64,000 bases of DNA from Pictodentalium vernedei (GCA_031216915.1 CM062297.1:362899704-362963703), one strand, 5' to 3'. Shown: positions 1 to 11,229, numbered from the stretch's first letter. Numbers and translations: made by a program. Notes: a model not told the origin generated them from the letters alone.

Positions 1-227
1 CTACCAGGCAGCGAACCCATTCTCAAAGAACTTTCTTTTAAGGGCCTCAATTCGTCAACGATCTCCTTCTTGCTTTGCTCTTGAATCTCCGTCACAGGTT
101 TAAATATTTTTGTGGTCTCGCATTTGAGTTCGATCTCTCCAAGGCGTCTGCTTCTGTCAGCCGATTGAATGCTCTTTTTGGAACGTTCATGTTCATTTAA
201 AAGCTGATCTCGGCGTTTAGCATCCAT
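1..227 (-). CDS. Polinton conserved leftmost protein, N-terminal part (copy L)
   Basis: On the minus strand a reading frame starts MDAKRRDQLLNEHERSKKS and runs off the window edge at base 1. It aligns without gaps to the N-terminal ~75 residues of the proteins at 15621, 21601 and 27628, including the shared run ELRPxKESSLRMGSLPG. The start is set at the ATG corresponding to the second methionine of those copies. Function is unknown; see the entry at 15621. Confidence 0.8.
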   Translation of the reverse strand, partial: MDAKRRDQLLNEHERSKKSIQSADRSRRLGEIELKCETTKIFKPVTEIQEQSKKEIVDELRPLKESSLRMGSLPG

Positions 228-1405
228 CTGTAAAAATTTTTTTTTTTCGTTTTTAAATTATTAATATTTCCTTTGAGTATGCTAATATGAGTTATTTATT
301 ATTTTCAAAATTAAATGTATAATTATTTTTTATGTTTTAAGTAAATAAAAATCTTCTGTCTTTAATATAATAACTAAAACCAGTTAAGGAAAAACATATA
401 TAAAATAAACCTCTTTAAATGCGTTTTGCCCTCGAACGTGTTAAAGATCACATCAACAGTTATTTCCGACAATGAGAAACTTAGAGTTAGTCTCAAATAA
501 ACATCTATAAATACAACGTTTTTAAAGTGTTAAATCATAGTTATTTCCTCACACTTGAAGTCATTCTCAAAATAATACTCCATGAATATCTTGTAATATT
601 TTGGGTTAAACCTGGCGAGAATTTTTTTGCAAAAAAAATATATGGGAAAAAATAATACTCCATGAATATCTTGTAATATTTTGGGTTAAAACCGCGTTAG
701 TACTCGCACGTTGAACAACGCTATTTCTCTAAAATTTTTACATGAAAATCGTTTCAGTCATAAAAAACAAGAGTTGAAAAAATATTTTTTAAAAATTATC
801 TGGCGAGAATTTTTTTGCAAATAAAATATATGGGAAAAAATAATACTCCATGAATATCTTGTAATATTTTGGGTTAAAACCACGTTAGTACTCGCACGTT
901 GAACAACGCTATTTCTCTAAAATTTTTACATGTAAATCGTTTCAGTCGAAAAAAAGCCATACTTAAACAGCACATTGAAAACACAATTTCTGATTTAATA
1001 TGTAATATACTTAAAATCATTCACAATAAAACCATAAATAAAATGCAACGCCCTCGGCGATTATTCTCACCTCCATATCATCAAAGAGCGAAATACTATT
1101 TGAAGTAAACAAAGACAATTATCATCAAAAGAACAAAATACCGTTTGAAGTAAACAGATACACTTTTGTGAATAGGAACAATTTAGAAGTGTGTCTTGTC
1201 AAAAGGTGTTTTTATTGATGTCTCTTGAACCGAGACATGAGTCAATTAAAATTCAATTACCTTTAAAATCCATTTAAGTGGAATGCAATTTTACCCTTTG
1301 ATTCTATCACGATTCACCTCTCACTAAACTCAAGAGATGAAATCGGCAAATCGTTTTTTTCACCGATCAAATCGCACCCTATACCGTCCCAAATGCGATC
1401 GGGAA
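228..1405. other. Leader region of copy L with direct repeats
   Basis: AT-rich stretch between the leftmost gene and the TIR. A module beginning AATAATACTCCATGAATATC recurs at about 571, 651 and 839, and an adjoining module beginning CTGGCGAGAATTTTTTTGC occurs twice. No credible gene is seen. The equivalent leader in the other copies carries different repeats, so this interval turns over quickly between elements. Confidence 0.6.
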
Positions 1406-1936
1406 CGTGGCAGTGGTTTTGCCGATTCGACATCACCTTTTTTCCATGTACCGTACAGAGGTCAATTTTTTGATCTGGAATCGGCAAATGGGTTTCCCCA
1501 ATCGGATCGCACTTTAACCGTTCAAATACCCGTTGGTGAACGTATACCTACTTAGGTGATACAGAGTCGGCAAACCGCTTTTCGATGCTGATACAGAATC
1601 GGCAAAACGTTTTTTGCTCGCGTTCACCAACGATGGATCGATGGTCTAATCCGCGATGGGAATGTGGAGAACAAATTTTTAATCATATTTTCTTAAGATT
1701 TCATACATTTTTTTCACTCTTGAGCGATGTGTCGAATGTACGCGTTCGCCAACGGGTATTTTGAACGTTAAAAGTGCGATGTAAAACGATGGCCGATTCT
1801 ATATAACCATAAAAAACGACATTTTGTGTACTTGTACACGATTTTAACACTGAATCCTATGTAGCTGTACATCGATGTACGTGTACATGTACAAAATCGT
1901 GTACAGGTGATATGGAATCGGCCTAATATACCTACT
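1406..1936. repeat. Polinton TIR, copy L
   Basis: About 530 bp, homologous in inverted orientation to the TIR starting at 13447 and directly to those ending at 44412 and 55154. It contains the shared GTACA-rich palindromes, the TACACGATTTTAACACTGAATCC module and several copies of the GAATCGGC core. Terminus read outward: ACCTACT. Some internal blocks (around 1360-1400 and 1480-1545) are particular to this copy. Confidence 0.85.
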
Positions 1937-3401
1937 ATCATAGTTTCAGTTTTCGAGGGATTAAATTCCACTAACCAAGTTTGTGCCCACTGTTCAATTC
2001 TGTCTAAATCATTATTCAATATGTCTGATGCCTGATCAGGATTACCCACTACGAATGTTTCTAGTTAAGTCTAGCGTTATATCGTTAATATATACAAGAA
2101 ACAGCAGAGCCCCAAGAATGGACCCCTGGGGCACTCCGGAGGTAATACCTCTCCATGAGGACGCTTCAGAGTTAATCACTACTCTTTGGTGTCGATCACT
2201 GAGATATGACTTAAAACATTCAAGAAGTTCGCCTGTTATACCAATTTTGTTTAGCTTGTAAGTCAACCCCCGATGCCAGACCATGTCAAAGGCTTTACTG
2301 ACGTTGCAAAAAAACACTCTAACTTCTTTCCCCTCATCAAGTGCGCAGCTGAACGCATGCATCGTAAATATCAGTTAACTGATGCACCGGTGAGTCTCAC
2401 GGTGTAAATCCGGACTGGAAAGGACTTAGTAGCTTGTATTCCTCCAGAAAATGCCAAAGTTTTTGGAAGATACATCTTTCAAAAACCTTGCCAAGATAGC
2501 TCAATAGGGATACAGGTCGGTAATTCGACAGTAGGTTGGAAGGATCCCTTTTTAGGACTGGGATTACATTCGCTGTCTTCCACTGTAGCGGGAAATATGA
2601 ACGATTGATTAATATGTTAAAAAAGGTAGTGATTGGTTCGGCTAGGGACTTCTTGCATTTCTTGAGGATACGTGGGCTGGTCAAATCTGGTCCAGAGGCT
2701 TTTGAAACATTAAGTGATTTGAGTGAATCTAATATATCCTTGGAGCAAAACTCTAGGAAGCTGGGAGGTGGCCGATCCGGGAGAGGCGAAGAGGGAAGAC
2801 ATGCATACGTATCATCAACTCTTGATATACTGCAGAAATAATCATTGGACGCGTTGCCTTATCAATATTTACAGACAAAGTTTTGTCAGAATGAATAATA
2901 TTAGGAATTTCAACCCTAGCTTTCCCCAAAAATGTTTGAAGTGTTTTCCACCATAACGAAGAATCGGTTCCTGTACTATCGAGTATAGATTGGATTTTAT
3001 TATAGTAGTTGGTTTTTTGATTTACGAATAGCCGCGACGACCTCGTTGCGTTTCCGGCGACATTTATCCCATGCCTCTGGGCTATCTCTGGATTTCGCTA
3101 CGCGATATAGACGTTTACGTTGCCGTATCAAGAGTCTAATTTGATTATGCATCCACTTGGGCTCATTTCGCCTCACGATAGTCATGTTTTTGGAGATGTA
3201 CGTGTGGGCTAAGTTGATGACATTAGAGGAGAAGGCTTCTACCATGGTATCTAGGTTTAAGTGAGAGAAAACATTGTCCCACGGAGTATTTTCTAGTGCA
3301 TGACTGAGGTCATCATAATTTCCTTCGTTAAATAACCACACATGGCGCTTCAGATTCTTAGAAATTACTTTTTGGGAGTCAATTCTACCATAACTGGACA
3401 A
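1937..3401 (-). pseudogene. LINE linker and reverse transcriptase
   Basis: Linker WLFNEGNYDDLSHAL with RRNEPKWMHNQIRLLIRQRKR (3000-3401). Then RT blocks WKTANVIPVLKRD and NYRPVSLLSYLGKVFERC (2397-2684), FCNVSKAFDMVWHRGL (motif A) and SGVPQGSILGALLFLVYIND (motif B, 2042-2362). Motif C (FADD) is missing. The remaining thumb block WLVEFNPSKTET ends at the Polinton junction. Several frame changes are present. Equivalent blocks in the LINE at 59674 confirm the order. Confidence 0.87.
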
Positions 3402-4130
3402 TAGTATCTAATAAGATTTGGAACGAATGAGTATTCCACGCCGTGTGCTGTCACATTAACTGAATCACTAACATCAATTCGGTCCAGCAAAGTAGCTGAA
3501 GACTCCATGAAGAAAGTTGGGTATGACACAAGCTGTTTCAGATTAAAGTAATTGGCTACTTCAGTGATTTTACCTCGCCTCGGTGGGAGTAAGTTAGCAT
3601 TGAAATCGCCTGTTACAATTATATGAGGAATTCCAAAATTCTTGGCTTTTTCAATAGATGAAAAAATCAAGTCCCATTGAGTAATATCAGCATTTGGGGG
3701 TCTGAAGAAGTCTCCTAACAGGAAGGGTCCTGTACAGGTGTATACTTCAATCCATGAGCATTCGAGAGGGAACATTTCCAGATCCAGTCTTGCTTTGAAG
3801 GGAATACCAAGCTTCAGATATATTCCAATCCCCCTCCTCTGGTTGGGCGATCTGTCCTTAGGATTCTCTGGAAACCAGTAATGTGGATTTCTGAGATGTC
3901 GTCGGCAGGCGATAACCATGTTTCGGTGAAAGTACAAATATCATAGACAAACATTTCACACTGCAAAAGATCAATTTTGGGTTTCAAGCTTTGTATATTT
4001 AAATGGCAAATCTTAAATCCTGTTCTTAAGGTATCAGTATTCGAATTAAGTGAGCTGTGATCACCAGAGGGCCCCGGATTAGGTTCAATATCGCCAGAGA
4101 GATACAAAAGCATTAATCCAAGTGCATATG
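3365..4130 (-). pseudogene. LINE AP-endonuclease domain
   Basis: Shows the APE blocks in order: CHLNIQSLKPKID, TFTETWLS (catalytic Glu), DRPTRGGG, LLGDFFRPPN and VTGDFNANLL (Asp-Phe-Asn). This domain would nick target DNA to prime reverse transcription. The blocks lie in two overlapping frames that change near 3815-3935, so the domain is broken. Confidence 0.85.
4069..4095 (-). other. 2A ribosome-skipping motif
   Basis: Minus-strand codons read GDIEPNPGP, matching the 2A consensus D-x-E-x-N-P-G-P, preceded by a hydrophobic stretch (LGLMLLYLS). In families with 2A, the ribosome skips the final Gly-Pro bond. Such motifs are documented at the N-terminus of APE-type LINEs in sea urchin, molluscs and amphioxus. 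Confidence 0.85.
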
Positions 4131-4220
4131 CGGCTATACCAGTCACCACCAAAAGATAAGACTTAACTTCATATTTTATATTGGTTCTGTTCGACAGTTG
4201 TACTGCGTATGTGTGATCAC

Positions 4221-4487
4221 TTATGACCTTACCATTGGTCGGCCAGATACTTTCAGAGATACATTGAGTGCATGCCTTAATTGCACATCTTGTTTGGACA
4301 GCTTTATCTCGGTACCTGTCAACTGAAAGAGCCAAACAGCCAACGTAACACCTTTGCACTTGTAATTCAGTATCAAGTTGGCCAGAATGACACAGAACAA
4401 ATCTAATTGTCGTTTCCTGTGCACACTCCTACGCGCACGCGTTGTGAAGAGACCTACTCGCATTCTGTATGTATCAATATCATCCAT
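4221..4487 (-). pseudogene. N-terminal leader of LINE polyprotein
   Basis: Begins MDDIDTYRMRVGLFTTRARRS and contains LDLFCVILANLILNYKCKG. The same pattern (ETYRMRVGL, RKRxLDL, ANLxLxxxCKGxTL) begins the LINE at 57972. Conservation between two diverged copies argues that this basic segment upstream of the 2A motif is real coding sequence. A frame change separates it from the 2A/endonuclease frame. Its role is unknown. Confidence 0.6.
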
Positions 4488-4569
4488 AAGGTCTCACAGA
4501 ACTAAACATTTTCCATTAGGCGACCATTATAACACTTATGTGGGAAAAAATATGATCGCATCACTTTAA

Positions 4570-5640
4570 ATTAAATATTTAAATACCTACATGAAGTACA
4601 GACTTTCAGACAACTTTCTCTGGTCAGAAAACATGGGGTCATGCAACAAATAAGAGAGAAAATGCACCAGGAAGTAAAGTACCGTCCTTGAACTCAGTTT
4701 TTTTCTGGGAATTCCCAACAAAAATACACAAATAGTTAACTGAATTTTATAGACCCAGAAAAACCTTCGAAAATCTCTTTTTTCTTGGGAAATATTCAGT
4801 ATTGTTGTAAAAACCTAATAAAATGCTTTAACAGTTTTCTCAAGCAATAAGTTTTTTTCTAGGAGTCTTATTTTAGACTATGATGCAATATCCGAGTGCA
4901 ACATTTCAAGGCAGATCACTCGAAACTAAATATTTAGTTCCGCGATACCATAAATATATTCAGTCACAAACTGTCTACTGTAATAAGAAGCAGGTCTCAA
5001 ACCACATTTAAACATGCCCGCTGAGTCAAAAATAAGGTACACCACATCTGTAAGAAAAATGATGAGTATAAACTAAGATGAAAAAGAGGAAAGGTCTAAC
5101 ATGAAAGGTGAAAAGGGACGGGAAAATACTGCTGATTCAGATTATGAATACAAAGGTAGAAAAACAATATATACATATTAAGAAAACATGATAACATCAA
5201 TGCCGGTGTTGATGAGGTTCGAAATCACCAATCCCAGCAGCCGATACGGTAACTATCGTTGGACTTCATTTCTTCGATAGAGCTTCTGTGATAATTGTAG
5301 ATTAACTGATACAGTCAACATTAGATGCACATGTACAGGTAATTATAAGATTCAGTTAGGTATTCAGAGAATATTTGTTGGAGTAGGTATGTGAATGCCT
5401 CTGATCAAAGTCGTGTCAAACTGGAGGCCGCATCATTGGTGTTGCATAAGACAAAACACGGTACTCACATGTCACCAGATTGCTGGGTTTAGTAAAGACT
5501 TATTCAACTCCTAAGACAGAAATTATGAGAACACGCCAACCTGATCCCTGACATCAAGCCCTGCAGTGAAACTACATGGCCACTGCATCACAATATAGGA
5601 ATGTATCCACTAATAGATTATGCACTAACCATGATGAATG
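4570..5640. other. Non-coding stretch, nothing recognised
   Basis: Unique-looking AT-rich sequence upstream of the LINE. No open frame with family signature, no tRNA-like fold and no repeat boundary was recognised. Confidence 0.5.
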
Positions 5641-5770
5641 ATGGTGAGAGAGAGAGAGGGAGGGAGAGATAGAGTAAAAGAGAGCTAGCGAGAGTGCCTG
5701 ATTCAAGTGGTAAGGCCAGAATTCACGCAGACGCAAAAGCTCGATCTTGGACCCCCCCCCCCCCCTCCCT
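5641..5770. repeat. GA-rich microsatellite and C homopolymer
   Basis: Imperfect (GA)n/(GAGG)n from about 5647 to 5692, followed by a run of about 15 C at 5752-5766. Apparent proteins across it are low-complexity translations. Confidence 0.8.
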
Positions 5771-6739
5771 CTCCAAGAGTCACTTCGGGGTTGCTGCACT
5801 TCATAACAATATACTCACTAAGAGGTTACTAACTAATTAATGATGAGTTATTTTTAGAGACAGATCGCCCAAACCTCCAGTGTGATGCAAATCAAATTCA
5901 TTGAACAGGCCACGGGAGTGAACTCAGTGCTATAAAACTGGGGTGATATATGAGTAAAGTCAGTAGAATTCTATGGCAAATGTGATCGATGCCACTGTTT
6001 GAGGTAAGGCTACCATTGTACATGAATCATAGATAAGTAGTTGTTTCCTTCCATATGAGTTTGTTATATTATCCACGGGTCTGAGTTGACTAAGTTGGCC
6101 ATTCTTATTACGAGACTTAACACGAGACACTACACTACACATATAACAATAGGAAATCAACGTTTTCGCGCCGAAAAGGTAGGTTATCTCACCTTGAGTT
6201 GAACAGGCTGGGTTAATACGGAAACCGTAACATGTGTGGATCATCCCTGTTCAGTCGTTCTTCCTTGCATAAATGAATATTTGAAAAAGGGCGGGAGAGG
6301 TAATTAGGTGTAAAAGATAAGTCATGTCTGACACTTGAGTGTCAGCGAAACCTGTCGAAAGGCAAGGAAGAATTACAAGAGCGCCACAGATGGGTGTCGA
6401 CGAGTAATGTACACAATTTAAAGGATACACGGACATGTATTCATACTAACAGTACTATATGAACATCAGTGCCAACGATACATAACTATAGATAAATTGA
6501 ACTACTGCCAGCAAGACAAACGTTTCTCCGTGTGAGCAAAAATCACTTATATTTATGACAGTACATGTGCAGTCAGTTACTAGAGTCCAACAGTCATCCT
6601 TGACTCATCTCTTTTGTTGACAGAGTAGGGCAAATACGAGACTGCCACATGCCTCTGCCCATGTGTGCAAATTCGGAATCCTCTAATATCAAAAGGCCTG
6701 TCGTGAGAGCATCCAACTAACAGTTTATTGTAGAAATCG
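5771..6739. other. Non-coding stretch, nothing recognised
   Basis: Short open frames on both strands have no recognisable domain. No repeat structure was seen before the tandem array that follows. Confidence 0.45.
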
Positions 6740-7620
6740 CTGTCAGAAGTGCGAGGTTTTAGTGCCCCTTTCTTCCATATCTTCTCGCCATTGGGTTTCT
6801 AGATAATACTTTTCATGGGCCACAGACGATAGCTCCCCATCGGAGTTGTTTCTTCGAGATCGTTCCGGCGAGGGTCCATAGGCTATGACCTGGTTGACAA
6901 AAAGATGAGGAAAGGCGATGATATCTACGCTATCTGTGTAAACAGTATGGATTGTATGTCGCAACTTAGCGAGGGGAAAGCATTCTGAGAGCGGTGTACC
7001 TACGAGATAGTACTTTTAAATAGTACTCTACCCACGCCACAGCCGATGGACTTGTTTCGTCGAAGTCGTTACGGTGAGGATCCAAAGTCTTTGATCTGGT
7101 TCGAGGAAAAGCGCTAGTGTATACGCTTCCAATGTGAAAAAATGGTGTGCTGGAAACTGCAGGTTGCCGATAGGAAAGCATTTAGAGAGCGGTATACGGT
7201 ACTTTCGGACAGAACTCTACTCAAGCCACAGCCGATGGCTCCCCATTGGAGTTGTTTCATCGAATCGATGTCGTTCCGGTGAGGCTCTATAACTTTGACC
7301 TGGTTCGAAGAAAGGCGATGGTGTTTACACTTTCAATGTAATAAAACATTGTGCTGAAGATCTCAGCTTACCGAAGGGAAAGCGTTCTGAAAGCAGTACA
7401 CCTCTACTTGACAGTACTTGAGTACTACCCAAGCAACAGTCGGTGGCTTCCCGACCGGAGATGGTCCATCAATTTCATTCTAGTGCTATGGCCTTGATAA
7501 TCGGGAGTACGAGGATAGACGATGTTGTTAACGCCCACAAGAGGAGACATTTTATGACGGTGACCCCAGCTTATAGAAATGGAAGCGGTCCGAGAGCGGT
7601 AGACCTTCAGGGTATCCATT
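6740..7620. repeat. Diverged ~205 bp tandem repeat, about four units
   Basis: The phrase GGGAAAGC(A/G)TTCTGA(A/G)AGC recurs at about 6973, 7171 and 7375, with a weaker match near 7573. Between them, CCACAGCCGATGGCT, GTCGTTCCGGTGAGG and GACCTGGTTCGAAGAAA recur in the same order. Units differ by perhaps 20-25%. Short open frames in the array are repeat translations, not genes. No transposon termini were identified. Confidence 0.75.
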
Positions 7621-7701
7621 CACGTGATAGGACAGTGTATAGTAGCTATGGGGCGAAATGCTGCGATAGTATAAAACAGTAAAAAGACTAACGATGCCCA
7701 C

Positions 7702-8579
7702 TTATGTCTGAGAATTACGGATAGTGACCACAAGTTTAAATTTCTCTTCGATTCCGGCCATTTCTGCTGAATTTGAAATACGATGGACGATGCCATCGTG
7801 CATTTTAACAAAGATGATACCGTCATAGGTCCAGGTCCCAGCAATGTTCTTGTCTTTCAGCATTGCTCGACCTCTACGAGCCAGGGAGGACCTTTCTTTA
7901 GTAAGGTGCTCATTTATATAAACTTTACTGGTTTGAGTATGGGCTTTAAGGTTCTTTTTAGCTCGAAAGAAGCGCTCCCTGGTTCGATAGCTGTTGAACT
8001 TAGCAAGTACCGTACGAGTATGGCTGCTGTTCGGGGGCCCCGACCAATGACTACGCTCAATGTCGGCCAGTTGCAACGGAACACTCATTTTATTGGCCAG
8101 ATCTAGAATGATCTGATCTGTGTTCTCATCCGGACTTTCAGGGACACCTGCAACCCGCAATGAGTTGCGCATTCCATACTGACGTAAATCGTCCAGTTCA
8201 TTATGCAATATGTCAATCTCCTTGGATTGTAGTTCTATTGTTTGCTCCAAAGCATCAACTTTCGCCTCGAGACGATTCACATACTCAGCCATAGAGCTAT
8301 TTATTGTTTCTTTGAGTTATGCAAGAGATTGTGGAACATGGACAGCACTTTACTGTCATTCAATGCTGCAATAAACATCTTGGTCATCTCAGAATCAGAG
8401 TCAGTAGGTGGAATGGGAAGCGGTATGGATGTATTATCCGATTTTGACGCCATGCCCAATTTCTGACCCAAACTATCCTCACTGCCTCTGGACGTGTCTA
8501 TAACCGACAAAACAGAATGTGAATGCGACCGCGTCAGTGAACCCTTCTTGGGCTTTTTGAGGACAATGTTTGCTGACAC
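7702..8579 (-). pseudogene. LINE ORF1p, L1/Transposase_22 type, orphan
   Basis: Minus-strand RNA-binding chaperone remnant. The N-terminal part (8579-8301) is Ser/Lys-rich. The main part (8292-7702) has a coiled coil (VNRLEAKVDALEQTIELQS), then GMRNSLRVAGVPESPDENTDQ, DIERSHWSGPP, KFNSYRTRERFFRAKKNL and INEHLTKERSSLARRGRAM. This is the RRM and C-terminal order of L1 ORF1p-like proteins. A frame shift near 8300-8320 separates the two parts. No endonuclease/RT ORF follows on the minus side, where the sequence turns into the tandem repeat. It is therefore a truncated copy or part of a rearranged LINE. Confidence 0.8.
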
Positions 8580-8647
8580 AGTGCTACTGACTGACGTTTG
8601 CGTTCGTCTTTTCTTTTCTTCTCCTGTACACTGTGTGTATCCATTAA

Positions 8648-8975
8648 GGGGCTATATAAGTAATGGAAGTTTGTTTATTTTGAAATTCTCACCTCTCATA
8701 TTCCTTATATTCAGATTAAATATACACAAATTATACATCAAAATAAAGGTTGGGATGTATAGAACACGAAACACGTATGCTTTCAACTCATAGAGTTTAC
8801 GGCAGGCACCACTGGTTCCTGGAAATCTGCTATCGTATTCGCACCAGAACTGATAATAAAATAATATTTCGCAGGAACAACTCGTGGCCGAATGTGCTTC
8901 AGATATTCAATAACAAAGCTAGGCATTCAAAACACTTTCGAGTGCAGCGACAGGACTGCATTTTGGAAAAGGACA
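8648..8975. repeat. Left arm of foldback element
   Basis: Pairs in inverted orientation with 9284-9605: the GGCAGGCACCACTGGTTCCTGG block matches the complement of CCAGGTACTAGTGGTGCC, and the GGGATGTATAGAACACGAAACACG block matches near-exactly. Identity is around 80% by eye and decreases toward the centre. Confidence 0.75.
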
Positions 8976-9283
8976 ACACTGTCTGCATTTTTTATTGAAG
9001 ATGGTTTCCATGCTCGACAGACATGCGCAAATCTCTCGATACCACGAATTTCCATCGAAAAACAAAATCGCAATTCTAAAAAATTTCAACAGGTGTGATG
9101 ATACCGTGCATTGAATATGGTAATTGTGTAATCTCTATCTAATAACAGTATACTGTATGAAGGCGATCTTTTTCATTATTTGATTTTAGACGGCATTGTT
9201 TTTACATGCTTTTTCCGTCTGATGACGTCGATCGGAAATCGAAAGTATACTCATATGTAAACAAAAGCAATGGCTTTGGAATT

Positions 9284-9605
9284 TTCCCCCATGCAGCTCT
9301 GTAGCCATGTTTTGAAGAATTTTGATCCCTTAGCTTTGTTCTTGGATATGTAAAGCACATTTGGCCACAAGTTGTTTTCGTGAAATATTATTAAATTATC
9401 AGTTCTGGTGCGAATACGGCAGTAGACTTCCAGGTACTAGTGGTGCCTACAGTCGACTCTATGAGCTGATTACACGCGTGTTTCGTGTTCTATACATCCC
9501 AACCTTCATTTTGATGTACATTTTGTGTATATTTAATTTGAATTGAAGGAATATCAGAGGTGAGAATTTTCAAAATGAACAAAATTTCATTACTTATATA
9601 GGCCC
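9284..9605. repeat. Right arm of foldback element
   Basis: Inverted counterpart of 8648-8975, ending in CATTACTTATATAGGCCC next to TTAA. Confidence 0.75.
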
Positions 9606-9609
9606 TTAA

Positions 9610-10607
9610 AATTACAGGAGACAGACGTAGTTGACTAATAACAAGTCACAGATTTTGGGTGCCCGGTAAGGAACAAGGAATGAGAAGGAAATCCGCTCAT
9701 GGAAAAAGTTAAATCGGAACTAGAAAAATATGTCAGTGCAACAAGTTAACAAGTAAACGAGTGAGTGACTCGATCAGTGGGTCAGACTGGAGCACGCGAG
9801 TGACCTAGCTTGGACACTCTTGAGTTGAATTAATGCTTCATGAATCATTGATTCTGAATTGTGTGACTCTCTTCACCTGTCACTACCGGTTAATATTGTG
9901 ACCAAAGAAAGCTGGCCAGTCGACATCTGTCAGGAAATTAAAGATCTGTAAATACCCAAGATTTCTCGTTTCAAAAGAACAAAAGTACATACATACATTG
10001 TCAGATGCCAAATATTGTCACTCTGCTTCTCATCTACTATAGGATACCAACGAATTGGATAACTAACAAGATTTCAACGATCACACAAATGTCGATAACA
10101 ACAGCCAGTGATCACATGATACAGCACAGCTCAATAACAAGATCAGACCTCCAAATTTTCTCCTTTACCCACAATCCTAAGGAAATTAGAATTCCATAAT
10201 TTACAAATAAATGCTAGATGCTTTAGATCCACATTATTCCATTCCATGAATCAGATCCAACCAATAATAGTATTTTTCAGATGAATTTACGCTCAACTGC
10301 TGGGAGACCAAAAGGAAATCAACCTCCCGCCATTCTCATCACGTGATCAACTTGAACAACAGAACAAGATTACAAAGAGTTGCAAATGTCAATGGCAGGT
10401 ATGAGTGACTTTAGTCTTAATTCTTAACAGAATTTGTATACATTACACAAGCGTCAGTAGTCGAGCTCACATATCGTCGCCCGAGGGCCCCCGCCTCCTG
10501 CACACCAGATTAACCCCTTACCAACGCGGACAGAATACGACAGTTGCACACAAGACGTCCTGAACCACTAGACAGGTTTATTTTCTATTCCAAAAACACA
10601 GCTTTTG
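9610..10607. other. Non-coding stretch, nothing recognised
   Basis: Short open frames lack any recognisable domain; no repeat or RNA gene was recognised. Confidence 0.45.
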
Positions 10608-10650
10608 GCCTCCATTGAAGCGAGCTCAACGAGCTCACTCCAACGGAGGG
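10608..10650. repeat. Imperfect inverted repeat
   Basis: CCTCCATTGAAGCGAGCTC faces GAGCTCACTCCAACGGAGG, with mismatches. It may be the end of an unrecognised small transposon. Confidence 0.35.
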
Positions 10651-10783
10651 CCACGAGCCATGTTTCCGAGTCAAATCATATTTGACCCGAGGAAGAAAAT
10701 TTTGTTTTTTCAAATTGACAGAACGCAGTTTCCAAGGATCTGGGCGATCAAATGCAGACTAGACTGCTGGTATATCGAAATGT

Positions 10784-10818
10784 CTCTATGTGGATTGCCA
10801 TTGGCAGTCCACATAGAG
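10784..10818. repeat. Hairpin, 16 bp stem
   Basis: CTCTATGTGGATTGCC pairs with GGCAGTCCACATAGAG across a 3-base loop with a single mismatch. No associated gene is seen. Confidence 0.6.
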
Positions 10819-10973
10819 GGTATCTCTGTATACAGGCAGTCTATGCAATCAGATCCATTTCGCCTATTGGTCATTTTCACAAAATCTTATGCACTAACAC
10901 GTGTTGGGCTGCATCAATTTGGGGTGGGGGCGCCGGGAATTTTGCGCTGAACCATATGGCCTGTCCGCCTCTG

Positions 10974-11222
10974 CTAGTTCTTTTTGTCAAAATTAACTCC
11001 GCTCGGATGCCGAAATTGGGAGAAGTTAGTAACAACTGAGAGTCCCGAGTTGCGGCTGGGTGATATGACTTGACTATGACTTGTGTGAATACGATATTCC
11101 TGGTTGAACCATACTAGAACCTGAAAAAGTAGAAGTCGGGGGAGTAGAAACGGAAGACATAGAAGAAATAAAAGAAGTACAGGAAGAAGGGGTAGTTTTA
11201 GTGGGAGCACTAGGAGAACCAT
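10974..11222. other. Purine-rich low-complexity stretch
   Basis: From about 11120 the plus strand is a GA-rich run. The complementary strand translates to a Leu-rich string that imitates a membrane protein. No gene is supported. Confidence 0.55.
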
Positions 11223-11229
11223 AGAAAGA

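Larger units (their letters stand above)
1..1936 (-). mobile_element. Polinton/Maverick copy L, one end only
   Basis: The window opens inside a Polinton on the minus strand. Visible parts are the start of the conserved leftmost gene (1-227), an AT-rich leader with repeats, and a terminal inverted repeat (1406-1936) ending in the family terminus AGTAGGT read on the minus strand. The last base is placed at 1936 because the terminus abuts LINE sequence there. The other end and most genes lie outside the window, so its target duplication cannot be verified. Compared with the outer and inner elements further on, it is a third subfamily, judged by its TIR. Whether the whole copy is broken cannot be told from this piece. 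Confidence 0.85.
1937..4500 (-). mobile_element. CR1/L2-type LINE with 2A peptide (LINE-1 of window), 3' end cut by Polinton L
   Basis: Minus-strand non-LTR retrotransposon. In order from 4487 down: a basic N-terminal leader, a 2A-like motif, an AP-type endonuclease, a linker, and reverse transcriptase up to the block LVEFNPSKTET, where the Polinton terminus begins. It is clearly related to the plus-strand LINE at 57960 (EN region roughly three-quarters identical by eye). It is dead: the frame changes several times, and the RT catalytic FADD box is absent because a short deletion joins the NIRSG segment to the ILNNDL segment near 2045. The 5' limit is uncertain; the first shared coding residues begin at 4487. 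Confidence 0.88.
8648..9605. mobile_element. TTAA-flanked foldback (MITE-like) element
   Basis: Two inverted arms of about 325 bp enclose a ~310 bp centre. Termini read GGGGCTATATAAGTAATG on the left and the complement of GGGCCTATATAAGTAATG on the right. TTAA lies immediately outside both ends (8644-8647 and 9606-9609), the target duplication typical of piggyBac transposons. No transposase is encoded, so it would be non-autonomous. It sits about 70 bp upstream of the orphan LINE ORF1p start. Assignment to piggyBac rests on TTAA and the G-rich terminus only. Confidence 0.72.

Noticed and set aside
8750-9098. Plus-strand reading frames inside the foldback element
   Set aside because: They lie in the inverted arm and centre and have no transposase signature.
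10615-11039. Two overlapping plus-strand reading frames
   Set aside because: No domain signature; they cross a hairpin and include mixed-composition sequence.
10974-11222. Leu-rich membrane protein on the minus strand
   Set aside because: It is the translation of a GA-rich low-complexity run.
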